Assembly: GCA_007120385.1 (NCBI GenBank)
Contig: SKNT01000013.1
Coordinates: 1-46,521 of the forward strand
DNA from: Balneolales bacterium
Lineage (GTDB): Bacteria; Bacteroidota; Rhodothermia; Balneolales; Natronogracilivirgulaceae
Direction: 5' to 3'
Length of the DNA stretch: 46,521 bases
The notes beneath the pieces are model-generated. The model ran no database searches. It was not told where the DNA came from and saw only the letters and a list, made by a program, of their open reading frames with translations. Positions 7,774 through 17,962 of this stretch are shown piece after piece (the first letter of the stretch is position 1; each line of letters opens with the position of its first letter). The position numbers were made by a program, and so were the translations under genes.

Positions 7774-9801
7774 ATGGGCAAACGAACGCTTGTGACTTCC
7801 GCCCTTCCCTATGCCAACGGCCCCATTCACCTGGGACACCTTGCCGGCGCCTACCTCCCGGCCGATTTTTATGTCAGGTACAAGCGAATGCGCGGCGAGG
7901 ATGTGGTCTTTATCTGCGGTTCCGATGAACACGGTGTACCCATAACCATCGCCGCCGACAAGGAAGGTGTCACTCCGCAGGATATTGTGGACCGCTTCCA
8001 CGAAATGAACAAGAAGACTTTTGAGGAATTCGGCATTTCTTTCGACTATTTCGGACGGACCAGCTCCGCTGTGCATCACGAAACCTCGCAGGATTTCTTC
8101 CGTGTCCTGAACGAAAAAGGCGTATTCAAGAAAAAAGCCGAAACCCAGCTATATGACGAGAAAGCCGGGATGTTTTTGCCTGACCGTTACGTCAAGGGCA
8201 CTTGTCCGCACTGCAGCTACGCCGAGGCCTTTGGCGATCAGTGTGAAAAATGCGGGACATCGCTTTCACCGTCAGACCTCATCGAACCCAGAAGCATGGT
8301 CACCGGTGAAAAGCCCGTCTACAAGCAAACCGAGCACTGGTTCCTGCCGCTCGGCGACTTCCAGAACGATCTTCAGGCATGGCTTGATAAAACCGAGAAC
8401 TGGAAACCCAACGTCATGGGCCAGGTCAAAAGCTGGCTGAACCAGGGCCTTGGCGACCGGGCCGTGACCCGCGATCTCACCTGGGGTGTTCCCGTACCGG
8501 TTGAGGGCTTCGATGGAAAAGTACTCTACGTCTGGTTTGACGCCCCCATCGGGTATATTTCTGCCACAAAAGAGTGGGCCGAACTAAGAGGCGAACCCGG
8601 GCTCTGGGAAAAATACTGGCGGGACCAGGAGTGCGACCTGATCCATTTCATCGGCAAGGACAACATCGTTTTCCACTGCATCATGTTCCCGGCCGTGCTT
8701 ATGTCCTACGATGGCTACATCCTCCCGAAAAATGTGCCCGCCAACGAATTTCTCAATCTGGAGGGACAGAAACTCTCGACGTCCCGCGGCTGGGCGGTAT
8801 GGGTCCATGAGTATCTGAAGGATTTTGAGCCGGACCTGCTGCGCTATGTGCTCGGCACCGGCCTGCCTGAAACAAAGGATGCCGATTTCTCCTGGAAGTA
8901 CTACCAGGATCACGTCAACGGCGAACTGGCCGATATTTTCGGCAATTTCGTATTCCGGACCCTCTCATTCACCAGCAAGAACTTTGACGGCCGGATTCCC
9001 GTTGCCGGACAGCTGACCAATGAGGACCGCGCCGTTTTGGGAGAGATTACCCGTCTGAAAGATGAAATTGCAGCATGCTACGAGACCTTCCGTTTCCGTG
9101 AGGCGATCCAGAAAAGCATGAACCTGGCGCGTGCCGGCAACAAGTACTTTACCGAGATGGAGCCCTGGCATCTTCGCAAGTCCGATCCCGGGCGTTGCGG
9201 CACGGTGCTGAACGTCTGCTGCCAGATAACGGCAGCCCTCTCGGTCCTGTTCGATCCGGTCACTCCCGATGCCTGCCGCAAACTGCGCGAAACGCTCGGT
9301 ATCAGCAAAGCCGGCTGGGACGATATCACAGAGAATACTCTGCAGGCCGGCAGCCCGTTTAACAAGGGTGACATCCTTTTCAAGAAGATCGAGGATGAAG
9401 CCATTGAAGCGCAGCGTCAGAAACTCGAGGATCAGACCCGTGCGCAGGAATCTTCGCAACCGACCCTGGAACCGATCAAGAATACCATAACCTACGAGGA
9501 TTTCGTCAAGCTGGACATGCGTATCGGTGAGATACTCACCGCCGAGCGGGTACCGAAATCCGACAAGCTGCTCAAGCTCAAGGTAGATATCGGGCTTGAA
9601 AAGCGCACCATCATGGCCGGTATCGCACAGCATTTCGATCCTGAAGAGTTGCCCGGAAAAAAGGTCACTGTAGTTGCCAATCTCAAACCCCGTAAAATGA
9701 TGGGTGTTCCGAGTGAGGGAATGGTCCTCATGGCTGAAACGCCAGAGGGACAATTCATGTTCATCACATCTGAAGCCAATAACGGGAGCACCGTTTCGTA
9801 A
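7774..9801 (+). CDS. metG: Methionyl-tRNA synthetase with C-terminal tRNA-binding domain
   Basis: This cytoplasmic enzyme charges tRNA-Met and initiator tRNA with methionine. It is 675 residues, the usual size for the long bacterial form. The class I HIGH signature appears as HLGH at residues 19-22 within LPYANGPIHLGHLAGAYLPA. A zinc knuckle has Cys144, Cys147, Cys157 and Cys160. The KMSKS loop is KLSTS at 333-337, a variant common in this branch. A linker leads to a C-terminal EMAPII/Trbp111-like tRNA-binding domain from about residue 576 (DFVKLDMRIGEI through PRKMMGVPSEGM), which dimerises and improves tRNA affinity. The ATG at 7774 sits just before the conserved KRTLVTSALPYANG start of the family, so the start is secure. 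The following gene begins 50 nt downstream. Confidence 0.98.
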   Translation: MGKRTLVTSALPYANGPIHLGHLAGAYLPADFYVRYKRMRGEDVVFICGSDEHGVPITIAADKEGVTPQDIVDRFHEMNKKTFEEFGISFDYFGRTSSAVHHETSQDFFRVLNEKGVFKKKAETQLYDEKAGMFLPDRYVKGTCPHCSYAEAFGDQCEKCGTSLSPSDLIEPRSMVTGEKPVYKQTEHWFLPLGDFQNDLQAWLDKTENWKPNVMGQVKSWLNQGLGDRAVTRDLTWGVPVPVEGFDGKVLYVWFDAPIGYISATKEWAELRGEPGLWEKYWRDQECDLIHFIGKDNIVFHCIMFPAVLMSYDGYILPKNVPANEFLNLEGQKLSTSRGWAVWVHEYLKDFEPDLLRYVLGTGLPETKDADFSWKYYQDHVNGELADIFGNFVFRTLSFTSKNFDGRIPVAGQLTNEDRAVLGEITRLKDEIAACYETFRFREAIQKSMNLARAGNKYFTEMEPWHLRKSDPGRCGTVLNVCCQITAALSVLFDPVTPDACRKLRETLGISKAGWDDITENTLQAGSPFNKGDILFKKIEDEAIEAQRQKLEDQTRAQESSQPTLEPIKNTITYEDFVKLDMRIGEILTAERVPKSDKLLKLKVDIGLEKRTIMAGIAQHFDPEELPGKKVTVVANLKPRKMMGVPSEGMVLMAETPEGQFMFITSEANNGSTVS

Positions 9802-9851
9802 ATGGCTCACATGGCAATTTGTTTATCACGCAGCAAGCAGGAGTAACATAA

Positions 9852-11870
9852 GTGTTTCGCAACGGAGACCGGGAAACCGGTCACATTACCGCCGTATTAC
9901 AACCCTGGGGCGTCCGGCAGGATAAGCACAGGTGCACCTTCCGTCTCTATTGTCCCCGGGCTGCAAACGTTGAGCTCGTGCTGTTTGAAAGCTACAGGCA
10001 GCTGAAAGGGCAGCATCATCCGATGGACAGGTACCCGGACGGCAGCTGGGTCCTTGAACTGCCCGGTGACCAGACCGGCAAATACTATGGTTACCGCGTG
10101 GAGCACCATTCCGATGAACCCGGACTGCTCAAACCGCCCCCCCTGCTGGCCGATCCGTGGTCCACGCAGATCACTTCCGTCAATCACTACCAGCAGCTGC
10201 CGAAGAGCAGAATCCCCGGTCCCAACATCTTTGACTGGCAGGGCGACACGTTTGTGATACCGCCCGAGCAGCGCGACCTGATCATCTACGAAGTTCATGT
10301 CAAGGACCTGACCGTGCACCCATCCGCCGGCGCCCGCAGCCCCGGCACCTATACCGGTTTTGTCGAAAAAGATATCACCGGCGGCATTTCCCATTTGAAA
10401 CGGCTTGGCGTTAATGCCGTGGAGCTGCTTCCACTGCAAAAATTTGCCGCTTTTGAACCCCCGTTTGAGCAGGAGACCCCGGAAGGATTCCGCAACACCT
10501 GGAATCCCTACAGCCGTAACTACTGGGGATACATGACCAGTTTCTTCCTTGCTCCGGAAACCATGTATGCATCCAACGGAAACAGCAAGGCCGGTGTCTT
10601 CACTGGCGACCCGGTCACGGCAGCCCGTGAACTCAAGTACATGATCAGGGAACTGCACCGGGAGGGCATCACCGTGATCATGGATGTGGTCTACAATCAC
10701 ATATCGCAATATGACCAGAATCCGCTGATGTATCTGGACAGGAACGGGTTTTTCCGCACCGACGAGCAGGGCAGGCTTACCAATCACAGCGGCTGCGGCA
10801 ATGATCTGCGCACGGAATCACCACACATCCGTGAACTGATCATCTCCTCCGTGAAATGGTGGATGCAGGAGTACCATATCGACGGCTTCCGGTTTGACCT
10901 GGCCAACCTTATCGACCGCCAGACCATTGCCGAGATACGTGAAGAGGCGCAGAAGATTAATCCGAATGTGCTGCTGATTGCCGAACCGTGGGGCGGCGGA
11001 TACGATCCCACCGGCTTCTCCGGACACGGATGGAGTGCCTGGAACGATCAGATCCGCAACGGCGTCAAGGGCATCGACCCCATCCACACCCCCGGATTCA
11101 TTTTCGGAAAATGGCATTACGAGTCGAATCGCGAGTCGCTGGAAAACTACATACGGGGAACCCTGCTGCATCTGTCCAACGGGCGTTTCCACCATCAGGA
11201 ACATGCGCTGAACTATCTGGAATCCCACGATGGCTACACGCTCGGTGACTTCATTCGAATAGCCCTTGACCAGGGCAAGGCTGACACCGTTTTCAAGAAC
11301 AAAAAAACGCTGATCCCGCTCAATGAACAGGAAATGAAGTGCGCCCGGCTCGCCGCGCTTTTTCTTCTGACGGCCCAGGGTATTCCCATGATCCACTCCG
11401 GCCAGGAATGGGGTCGCTCGAAGTGGATTGTCCCGGAGAACCCGCGCGACCCGAACACCGGAAAACTGGACCACAACAGCTACGAAAAGGACAACGCGAC
11501 CAACTATCTGGACTTCACGGAAATCGAGGCCAATGCCAGCCTGTTTGAGTATTACCGAAACCTTATCAGGCTGAGAATGGAAAACCCGCAGCTGCGCCTG
11601 GCTGAGCCGCACGAAATCCACTTCCACCAGTACGAAGATGCGCTGCACATCACATTTGATATCCACAGCAAGCATCAGCCCGGACAGCGGATGCTTGTCA
11701 GCCTCAACGGCAATTCAGAAAACGAGTATACGGTCACCCTCCCGGAAGGACGCTGGGAGCAAGTTGCCGATGCAACCGAAGTCTATCCGGAGAATCCCCT
11801 TCCCGTGAACGGCCCGGAAGTCCCGGTTCCGCCGACTTCCGGCATCATTCTCAGGCAGCTGCTTTCCTGA
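9852..11870 (+). CDS. GlgX/isoamylase-type glycogen debranching enzyme (GH13)
   Basis: A 672-residue alpha-amylase-superfamily enzyme that likely hydrolyses alpha-1,6 branches of glycogen or limit dextrins. The N-terminal CBM48-like domain (about 1-115) includes the AANVELVLFE strand. The catalytic barrel shows region I MDVVYNH, region II IDGFRFDLA with nucleophile Asp349, region III IAEPWGGG with acid/base Glu378, and region IV ESHDG with Asp460. The NYWGY block in the barrel is typical of isoamylase/GlgX/TreX enzymes, and the pullulanase YNWGY block is absent. Debranching is therefore more likely than amylase or pullulanase activity, but substrate is inferred. There is no signal peptide, so it is cytoplasmic. 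The start is GTG, supported by CAGGAG (9838-9843) 8 nt upstream. No glycogen synthase or phosphorylase genes are adjacent. Confidence 0.88.
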   Translation: MFRNGDRETGHITAVLQPWGVRQDKHRCTFRLYCPRAANVELVLFESYRQLKGQHHPMDRYPDGSWVLELPGDQTGKYYGYRVEHHSDEPGLLKPPPLLADPWSTQITSVNHYQQLPKSRIPGPNIFDWQGDTFVIPPEQRDLIIYEVHVKDLTVHPSAGARSPGTYTGFVEKDITGGISHLKRLGVNAVELLPLQKFAAFEPPFEQETPEGFRNTWNPYSRNYWGYMTSFFLAPETMYASNGNSKAGVFTGDPVTAARELKYMIRELHREGITVIMDVVYNHISQYDQNPLMYLDRNGFFRTDEQGRLTNHSGCGNDLRTESPHIRELIISSVKWWMQEYHIDGFRFDLANLIDRQTIAEIREEAQKINPNVLLIAEPWGGGYDPTGFSGHGWSAWNDQIRNGVKGIDPIHTPGFIFGKWHYESNRESLENYIRGTLLHLSNGRFHHQEHALNYLESHDGYTLGDFIRIALDQGKADTVFKNKKTLIPLNEQEMKCARLAALFLLTAQGIPMIHSGQEWGRSKWIVPENPRDPNTGKLDHNSYEKDNATNYLDFTEIEANASLFEYYRNLIRLRMENPQLRLAEPHEIHFHQYEDALHITFDIHSKHQPGQRMLVSLNGNSENEYTVTLPEGRWEQVADATEVYPENPLPVNGPEVPVPPTSGIILRQLLS

Positions 11871-11998
11871 AACCGGCTGGTGACTTGTTTAACCGTCATT
11901 TTGCGGTTGCTCTTGAACCGGTGTTGCAGTATACTCTGTGCTTACCTCGCTTACCTTCCTGAAGGCAAGGATATTGCAGGACGTAAACGGAGAATAAA

Positions 11999-13357
11999 TT
12001 GGCAGAACATAGGACTGAAAGAGGTAACTGGAATTCCAAGCTGGGATTTGTGCTTGCGGCGGCCGGTTCGGCTGTCGGATTGGGGAACATATGGGGGTTC
12101 CCGACGCAGGTGGCCGAGAACGGCGGCGCCTCTTTTATTCTCATATACCTGATCTGCTGTTTTGCAGTAGGCCTTCCCGTGATGATCGCCGAATTTGCCA
12201 TTGGCCGCCACACCCGCCGGAACCCCGTCGGCGCATTCAAAAAACTTGGAAGCGGCTGGTTTCCTCCACTCATCGGGTTGTGGGGGGTCTTGTGCGGTGT
12301 GATGATCCTCTCCTTCTACCTGGTCGTTGCCGGCTGGACCTTCGGCTTTGTTTTCGAGGAAATCTTCTACTTTTCCGGTCTCACCGCCGCATCAGGATGG
12401 GTTGCCGATCTCGGAAACGGTTTCAAAAACGCTATTTTTACCGTTCTTTTCATGCTTGCCACCATCGCCATCATCACCGGTGGGGTCAGCAACGGCATCG
12501 AGCGCGCCACAAAAACCATGATGCCCATCCTGATCGCGGTGCTCATCATCATGATCTTTTACGTGTTCACCTTCCGGGGCAGCATGGACGGGCTGCGGCT
12601 GTACCTTCTCCCGGATTTCTCAGCCATTAATACCAACCTGGTCTTCGCGGCCCTCGGACAGGCCTTCTTTTCACTTTCCCTGGGCATGGGCGCCCTGCTG
12701 ACCTACGGCTCCTACTTGAAGAAGAACCAGAACATCGTGGAATCGGCCACTTATGTAACCCTGGCAGACGTTGGAATCGCCTTCCTGGCAGGCCTGTTGA
12801 TTATCCCCGCCATGTTTGTGGCCCAGTACAGCGGCATCACCATCATGGATGATGAGGGGCGTCTTTTTGCCAGCACCACCCTGGTATTTGACGTGCTGCC
12901 AAACCTGTTCAAATCCATGGGCGGCTTCTTCGGCCTGCTTTTCGGCACCTCCTTCTTCATACTGCTGAGCATGGCGGCCCTCACATCCACCATTTCATTG
13001 CTGGAAGTGCCCGTATCCTATATTATCGACGAACACAAGGTACCCCGGAAAAAAGCGGCTGCGGGTGTCGGTGGACTGGTGATGCTTTTTGCCGTTATCA
13101 TCTCCTTCAACATCAATCTCATTGATGTTCTGGCGACCATTTTCAACAACGTGGGACTGCCGCTGGGCGGACTCATGCTCTGCGTCTTCCTGGCATGGTT
13201 CTGGAAGTCGGAAAACGCAATGGACGAGATCCGGCACGGTTTTGAGGACATGGACCGGGGCTTTTTCCCGAAGATTTGGCCCATTTTCGTCAAGTATATC
13301 TGTCCCCTGCTGATCGCCCTTGTACTCATCACTACGCTGTACAACCTGATTACCTGA
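11999..13357 (+). CDS. Sodium-dependent transporter, neurotransmitter:sodium symporter (NSS/SNF) family
   Basis: A 452-residue membrane transporter with the LeuT fold. The first helix carries the family signature GFVLAAAGSAVGLGNIWGFP (residues 17-36) followed by ENGGASF, the unwound segment that binds Na+ and substrate. About eleven or twelve hydrophobic segments follow, slightly fewer residues than LeuT. Bacterial members import amino acids or related small molecules driven by sodium, so an amino-acid substrate is likely but cannot be named. The TTG start is supported by GGAGA (11989-11993) 5 nt upstream and by the conserved N-terminal WNSKLGF close behind it. It is separated from the upstream debranching enzyme by 128 nt, and functional linkage to neighbours is not evident. 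Confidence 0.93.
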   Translation: MAEHRTERGNWNSKLGFVLAAAGSAVGLGNIWGFPTQVAENGGASFILIYLICCFAVGLPVMIAEFAIGRHTRRNPVGAFKKLGSGWFPPLIGLWGVLCGVMILSFYLVVAGWTFGFVFEEIFYFSGLTAASGWVADLGNGFKNAIFTVLFMLATIAIITGGVSNGIERATKTMMPILIAVLIIMIFYVFTFRGSMDGLRLYLLPDFSAINTNLVFAALGQAFFSLSLGMGALLTYGSYLKKNQNIVESATYVTLADVGIAFLAGLLIIPAMFVAQYSGITIMDDEGRLFASTTLVFDVLPNLFKSMGGFFGLLFGTSFFILLSMAALTSTISLLEVPVSYIIDEHKVPRKKAAAGVGGLVMLFAVIISFNINLIDVLATIFNNVGLPLGGLMLCVFLAWFWKSENAMDEIRHGFEDMDRGFFPKIWPIFVKYICPLLIALVLITTLYNLIT

Positions 13358-13413
13358 CCTTCAGGCCGGCTTGCCACCCATCAGGATGCCTTGCCTGCAT
13401 ACTCCGCAACAAA

Positions 13414-13445
13414 TTTGTCTGAAAGCTGCAACAGTGGTATTTTTG
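13414..13445 (+). promoter_or_regulatory. Bacteroidota-type promoter for efp-acc operon
   Basis: TTTG (13414-13417) and TATTTTTG (13438-13445) match the Bacteroidota primary-sigma consensus TTTG / TAnnTTTG exactly, with 20 nt between them. The site lies 34 nt before the efp ATG and in the 122-nt gap that opens the six-gene run. The match is seen directly; activity is inferred. Confidence 0.6.
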
Positions 13446-13479
13446 GTTCCTCTATCATAACCAATTGTTACCAATCCAT

Positions 13480-14052
13480 ATGCCTAAAATAACCACATCC
13501 GATTTTCGCAACGGACTTACCATCATGATCAATGGTGACATCTACAGCATTACCGAGTTCCAGCATGTAAAGCCCGGCAAGGGCGGCGCTTTTGTGCGGA
13601 CCAAGCTCAAGGGGGTTGTAAGCGGAAAAGTACTTGACAAAACCTTCCGTGCCGGCGAATCGGTGGAGGCCGTCCGCGTAGAACGCCGGCCCTACCAATT
13701 CATCTACCGCGAGGGGGATATCTACCACTTCATGCACAGGGAAACCTATGAACAGATCCCTGTCCCGCAGGAAAAACTGGATCGTCCTGATTTCTTGAAA
13801 GAGAACCAGAACGTGCAGATAGTGGTTCGTGCTGAAAACGATGAAATCCTGTTCACCGAACTTCCGGACCACGTGATTCTGAAAGTTTCGGAAACCGAAC
13901 CGGGTGTGAAAGGAGACACCGCTCAGGGCGGCTCAAAATCAGCCAAACTGGAAACCGGTGCCACCATCCAGGTACCGTTATTTATCAACCAGGGAGACCT
14001 GGTCAAGGTAAATTCCAAGGAAGGCGCTTATCTGGAACGAGTTAAACTCTAA
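13480..14052 (+). CDS. efp: Translation elongation factor P
   Basis: EF-P binds ribosomes stalled at polyproline stretches and promotes peptide-bond formation. The product is 190 residues, the normal length, with three beta domains: KOW-like N-terminal, OB and C-terminal OB (ending [17 protein letters not shown]). The tip lysine that is modified in many bacteria is Lys34 in KPGKGGAF, at the same residue number as in E. coli. The ATG at 13480 is chosen because it gives the canonical [12 protein letters not shown] start; an upstream in-frame TTG at 13465 adds five non-conserved residues. It is followed 13 nt later by accB, an arrangement found in many bacteria. No EpmA/EpmB-type modification genes are in the window. 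Confidence 0.97.
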   Translation: MPKITTSDFRNGLTIMINGDIYSITEFQHVKPGKGGAFVRTKLKGVVSGKVLDKTFRAGESVEAVRVERRPYQFIYREGDIYHFMHRETYEQIPVPQEKLDRPDFLKENQNVQIVVRAENDEILFTELPDHVILKVSETEPGVKGDTAQGGSKSAKLETGATIQVPLFINQGDLVKVNSKEGAYLERVKL

Positions 14053-14065
14053 AATTGGAACCATA

Positions 14066-14578
14066 ATGGATTTGAAAACCATAAGGAACCTTCTCAAGCT
14101 CATAGCTGAAAACGAGGTCAATGAAGTTGAGATCGAAGAAGGGGATTTTAAAATCAGGGTTAAGAAGCGTCCCGATACCTTCATGAGAGAAGGATCGGGA
14201 TCCATGTACATGGGGAGCCAGCAACCCCAGGAGTACCATCTTCCCGGCAACCCGCCATCTGCGGCACCGGCGGCTTCCGCTGCTTCTCCCGCATCCGCCC
14301 AGGATGCTCCTGCCGGCACCGCCCCGGGCGACGACAAGTTTGTAACCGTGCGCTCCCCGATCGTGGGTACTTTCTACCGTTCACCATCCCCGGAATCCGA
14401 ATTCTTCGTAAACGTTGGTGACACGGTCTCCAAAGGGAATGTCCTGTGCATCATTGAAGCCATGAAAATCATGAATGAGATCGAGTCGGAGTACTCCGGC
14501 AAAATCGTGAAGATACTGGCTGAAAATTCACAACCCGTGGAATTTGACCAGCCGCTCTTTCTCATCGATCCATCCTGA
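14066..14578 (+). CDS. accB: Biotin carboxyl carrier protein of acetyl-CoA carboxylase
   Basis: This is the carrier subunit that shuttles the carboxyl group on biotin between biotin carboxylase and carboxyltransferase in the first committed step of fatty-acid synthesis. The 170-residue product has the conserved N-terminal helix ([20 protein letters not shown]), a Pro/Ala-rich flexible linker (about 50-88), and the C-terminal biotinyl domain with EAMKIMNEI, in which Lys134 is the biotinylation site. The thumb-type segment SPESEFF before VGDTV is also seen. It lies between efp and accC with gaps of 13 and 8 nt, consistent with co-translation and stoichiometric assembly with AccC. The carboxyltransferase genes accA/accD are not in the window. 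Confidence 0.97.
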   Translation: MDLKTIRNLLKLIAENEVNEVEIEEGDFKIRVKKRPDTFMREGSGSMYMGSQQPQEYHLPGNPPSAAPAASAASPASAQDAPAGTAPGDDKFVTVRSPIVGTFYRSPSPESEFFVNVGDTVSKGNVLCIIEAMKIMNEIESEYSGKIVKILAENSQPVEFDQPLFLIDPS

Positions 14579-14586
14579 CCTGCACC

Positions 14587-15939
<1,353 letters not shown>

Positions 15940-15951
15940 AACAAAACCATT

Positions 15952-16332
15952 ATGAAGCATCCCAAAGAACTCAAATACACACGTGAACACGAGTGGATTC
16001 GCGACAACGGAGATGGAACTGTGACTGTCGGCATCACCGATTTTGCACAGAACGAACTCGGCGATATCGTTTTTGTTGAAATCGACAAAGTTGGGGAGTC
16101 GGTGGACAAGGACGGCACATTTGGCACCGTAGAAGCCGTCAAGACGGTTTCCGAGCTTTACATGCCGGTCAGCGGTGAAATCCTTGAGTGGAACGAGGCG
16201 CTGGAAGACGAGCCGGAACTGATCAACGAGGATCCCTACGGAAAAGGATGGATGATCAAGATCAAAATGAGTGATCCCGCCCAGCTTGAAGAGCTCCTTT
16301 CGGTGGATGATTACACGGAAATTATTGCCTGA
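15952..16332 (+). CDS. gcvH: Glycine cleavage system H protein
   Basis: A lipoyl carrier protein of 126 residues that carries the aminomethyl intermediate between the P, T and L components of the glycine cleavage system. The lipoylation site is Lys64 in TVEAVKTVSELYMPVSGE, matching the family pattern ESVKA.S..Y.P.SG. The N-terminal YTREHEWI and the ITDFAQNELGDIVFVE block are diagnostic. It begins 12 nt after accC, so a biotinyl and a lipoyl carrier are expressed together. No gcvP or gcvT is present here, so those must lie elsewhere. H proteins can also serve as the lipoyl relay for other 2-oxoacid dehydrogenases in some bacteria, but that is only a possibility. Confidence 0.96.
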   Translation: MKHPKELKYTREHEWIRDNGDGTVTVGITDFAQNELGDIVFVEIDKVGESVDKDGTFGTVEAVKTVSELYMPVSGEILEWNEALEDEPELINEDPYGKGWMIKIKMSDPAQLEELLSVDDYTEIIA

Positions 16333-16368
16333 TTACGATAACCTCTCTGACCGAAGGGTCCCTGCCGA

Positions 16369-17919
16369 ATGATCAAACCTGAAAATGAATGGATCCTGAT
16401 CCTGGATTACGGCTCCCAATACAATCAACTGATTGCCCGCCGGGTGCGTGAAAGCCAGGTCTACTGTGAAATACATCCGTTTAATGTCGATCTGCAACAA
16501 TTCGACTCGCGTCCGCCTTCCGGGGTGATCCTGTCGGGCGGACCCATGAGCGTCAACGACCCGGATGCCCCGGAACTCAACCCCGCCATCTTTGATCTGA
16601 ATGTGCCGGTACTTGGCATCTGTTACGGGCTTCAGATCATGACGCATTCGCTTTCGCCCGGTTCGGTTGCCGATGCGGAAAAGCGCGAATTCGGTCGGGC
16701 CCGCATATCCGTGATCAAGCGCAACGATCTTTTTTCCGGCCTGCCGGACAACAGCATTGTATGGATGAGCCACGGCGACCATATCGTCAATCTGCCAGAC
16801 CGGTTTGACGTGATCGCCCGGACCGATAATGCACCGGTGGCTGCCGTCAAGGAGACCACGAGGCCCGTATACGGAGTCCAGTTCCATCCCGAAGTGGTCC
16901 ACACCGAATACGGGCGCCAAATGTTGCACAATTTTGTCCGGAACATCTGCGGACTGAAAGGCATCTGGACCCCCGGCTCCTTCATTGAAAGCACCGTGGA
17001 GCAGATCCGCGAGACCGTGGGTGAAGGAAGCGTTGTCTGCGGGCTTTCCGGCGGGGTGGACTCTACCGTTGCCGCCACGCTTATTCACAGGGCCATCGGT
17101 GACCGGCTCTTGTGTGTATTTGTCAACAATGGCGTTCTGAGAAAAAACGAGTTTGAGGATGTTCAGCGGCTTTACACCGAAAAGCTGAAGCTGCCCGTGA
17201 AGGCCGTGGACGCATCCACCCAGTTCCTGGATCGCCTGGAAGGGATCAGCGATCCCGAAAAAAAGCGTAAAGTCATCGGCAACACGTTCATTGATGTTTT
17301 TGATGAGGCGATTTCGGATGACGACCGGTTCACCCACCTGGCGCAAGGCACCCTGTACCCGGACGTGATCGAAAGCGTCTCCTTCCGGGGGCCGTCGGTC
17401 ACCATCAAGTCGCATCATAATGTGGGCGGCCTTCCCGAAAAGATGAATTTAAAGCTTCTGGAGCCGCTCCGTGAGCTGTTCAAGGACGAGGTGCGCAGTG
17501 TGGGCCTGGCCCTGGACATCCCCAAGGATTTCATCAACCGGCATCCCTTTCCCGGTCCCGGGCTCTCCATCCGGATTCTTTCCGATGTCACCAGGGAGAA
17601 AGTCCGGCTGCTCCAGGACGCCGATGCCATCTTCACAGAAGAGCTGCGTACGCAGAACCTGTATGATTCGGTTTGGCAGGCGCTGGTAGTGCTTCTTCCG
17701 GTGCAAAGTGTGGGCGTAATGGGTGATGAGCGGACCTATGAATACGTTGTGGGACTGCGGGCCGTTACCAGTGTTGACGGTATGACTGCCGACTGGGCTC
17801 ATCTACCGTATGAATTTTTGAGCAGTGTATCCAACCGGATCATCAATGAGGTAAAGGGCATCAACCGGGTGGTGTATGATATCAGTTCCAAACCGCCGGC
17901 TACGATCGAATGGGAATAG
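16369..17919 (+). CDS. guaA: GMP synthase (glutamine-hydrolysing)
   Basis: This enzyme converts XMP to GMP in purine synthesis, using ATP and ammonia from glutamine. The 516-residue protein has the class I glutamine amidotransferase domain first: nucleophile Cys85 in LGICYGLQ, with His173 and Glu175 in QFHPEV. It then has the ATP pyrophosphatase domain with the P-loop [12 protein letters not shown] (from residue 225) and the C-terminal dimerisation domain ending [16 protein letters not shown], the canonical family end. The gap to gcvH is 36 nt, consistent with read-through from the efp-acc operon. Nothing appears truncated or altered. Confidence 0.98.
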   Translation: MIKPENEWILILDYGSQYNQLIARRVRESQVYCEIHPFNVDLQQFDSRPPSGVILSGGPMSVNDPDAPELNPAIFDLNVPVLGICYGLQIMTHSLSPGSVADAEKREFGRARISVIKRNDLFSGLPDNSIVWMSHGDHIVNLPDRFDVIARTDNAPVAAVKETTRPVYGVQFHPEVVHTEYGRQMLHNFVRNICGLKGIWTPGSFIESTVEQIRETVGEGSVVCGLSGGVDSTVAATLIHRAIGDRLLCVFVNNGVLRKNEFEDVQRLYTEKLKLPVKAVDASTQFLDRLEGISDPEKKRKVIGNTFIDVFDEAISDDDRFTHLAQGTLYPDVIESVSFRGPSVTIKSHHNVGGLPEKMNLKLLEPLRELFKDEVRSVGLALDIPKDFINRHPFPGPGLSIRILSDVTREKVRLLQDADAIFTEELRTQNLYDSVWQALVVLLPVQSVGVMGDERTYEYVVGLRAVTSVDGMTADWAHLPYEFLSSVSNRIINEVKGINRVVYDISSKPPATIEWE

Positions 17920-17962
17920 GTATCATGCGGGTCGCTGCTGTAATATTAAATTAAAAACACTG

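Noticed and set aside
8770-8784. MetRS KMSKS loop reads KLSTS, considered as a defect
   Set aside because: First Lys and the Ser positions are kept, and this variant is common in this bacterial branch, so the enzyme is likely normal.
8965-9810. 281-codon antisense frame over metG
   Set aside because: The plus strand encodes conserved MetRS domains there; the antisense product shows no recognisable motifs.
16333-17418. 361-codon antisense frame over guaA
   Set aside because: Same shadow effect; the plus-strand frame is an intact GMP synthase.
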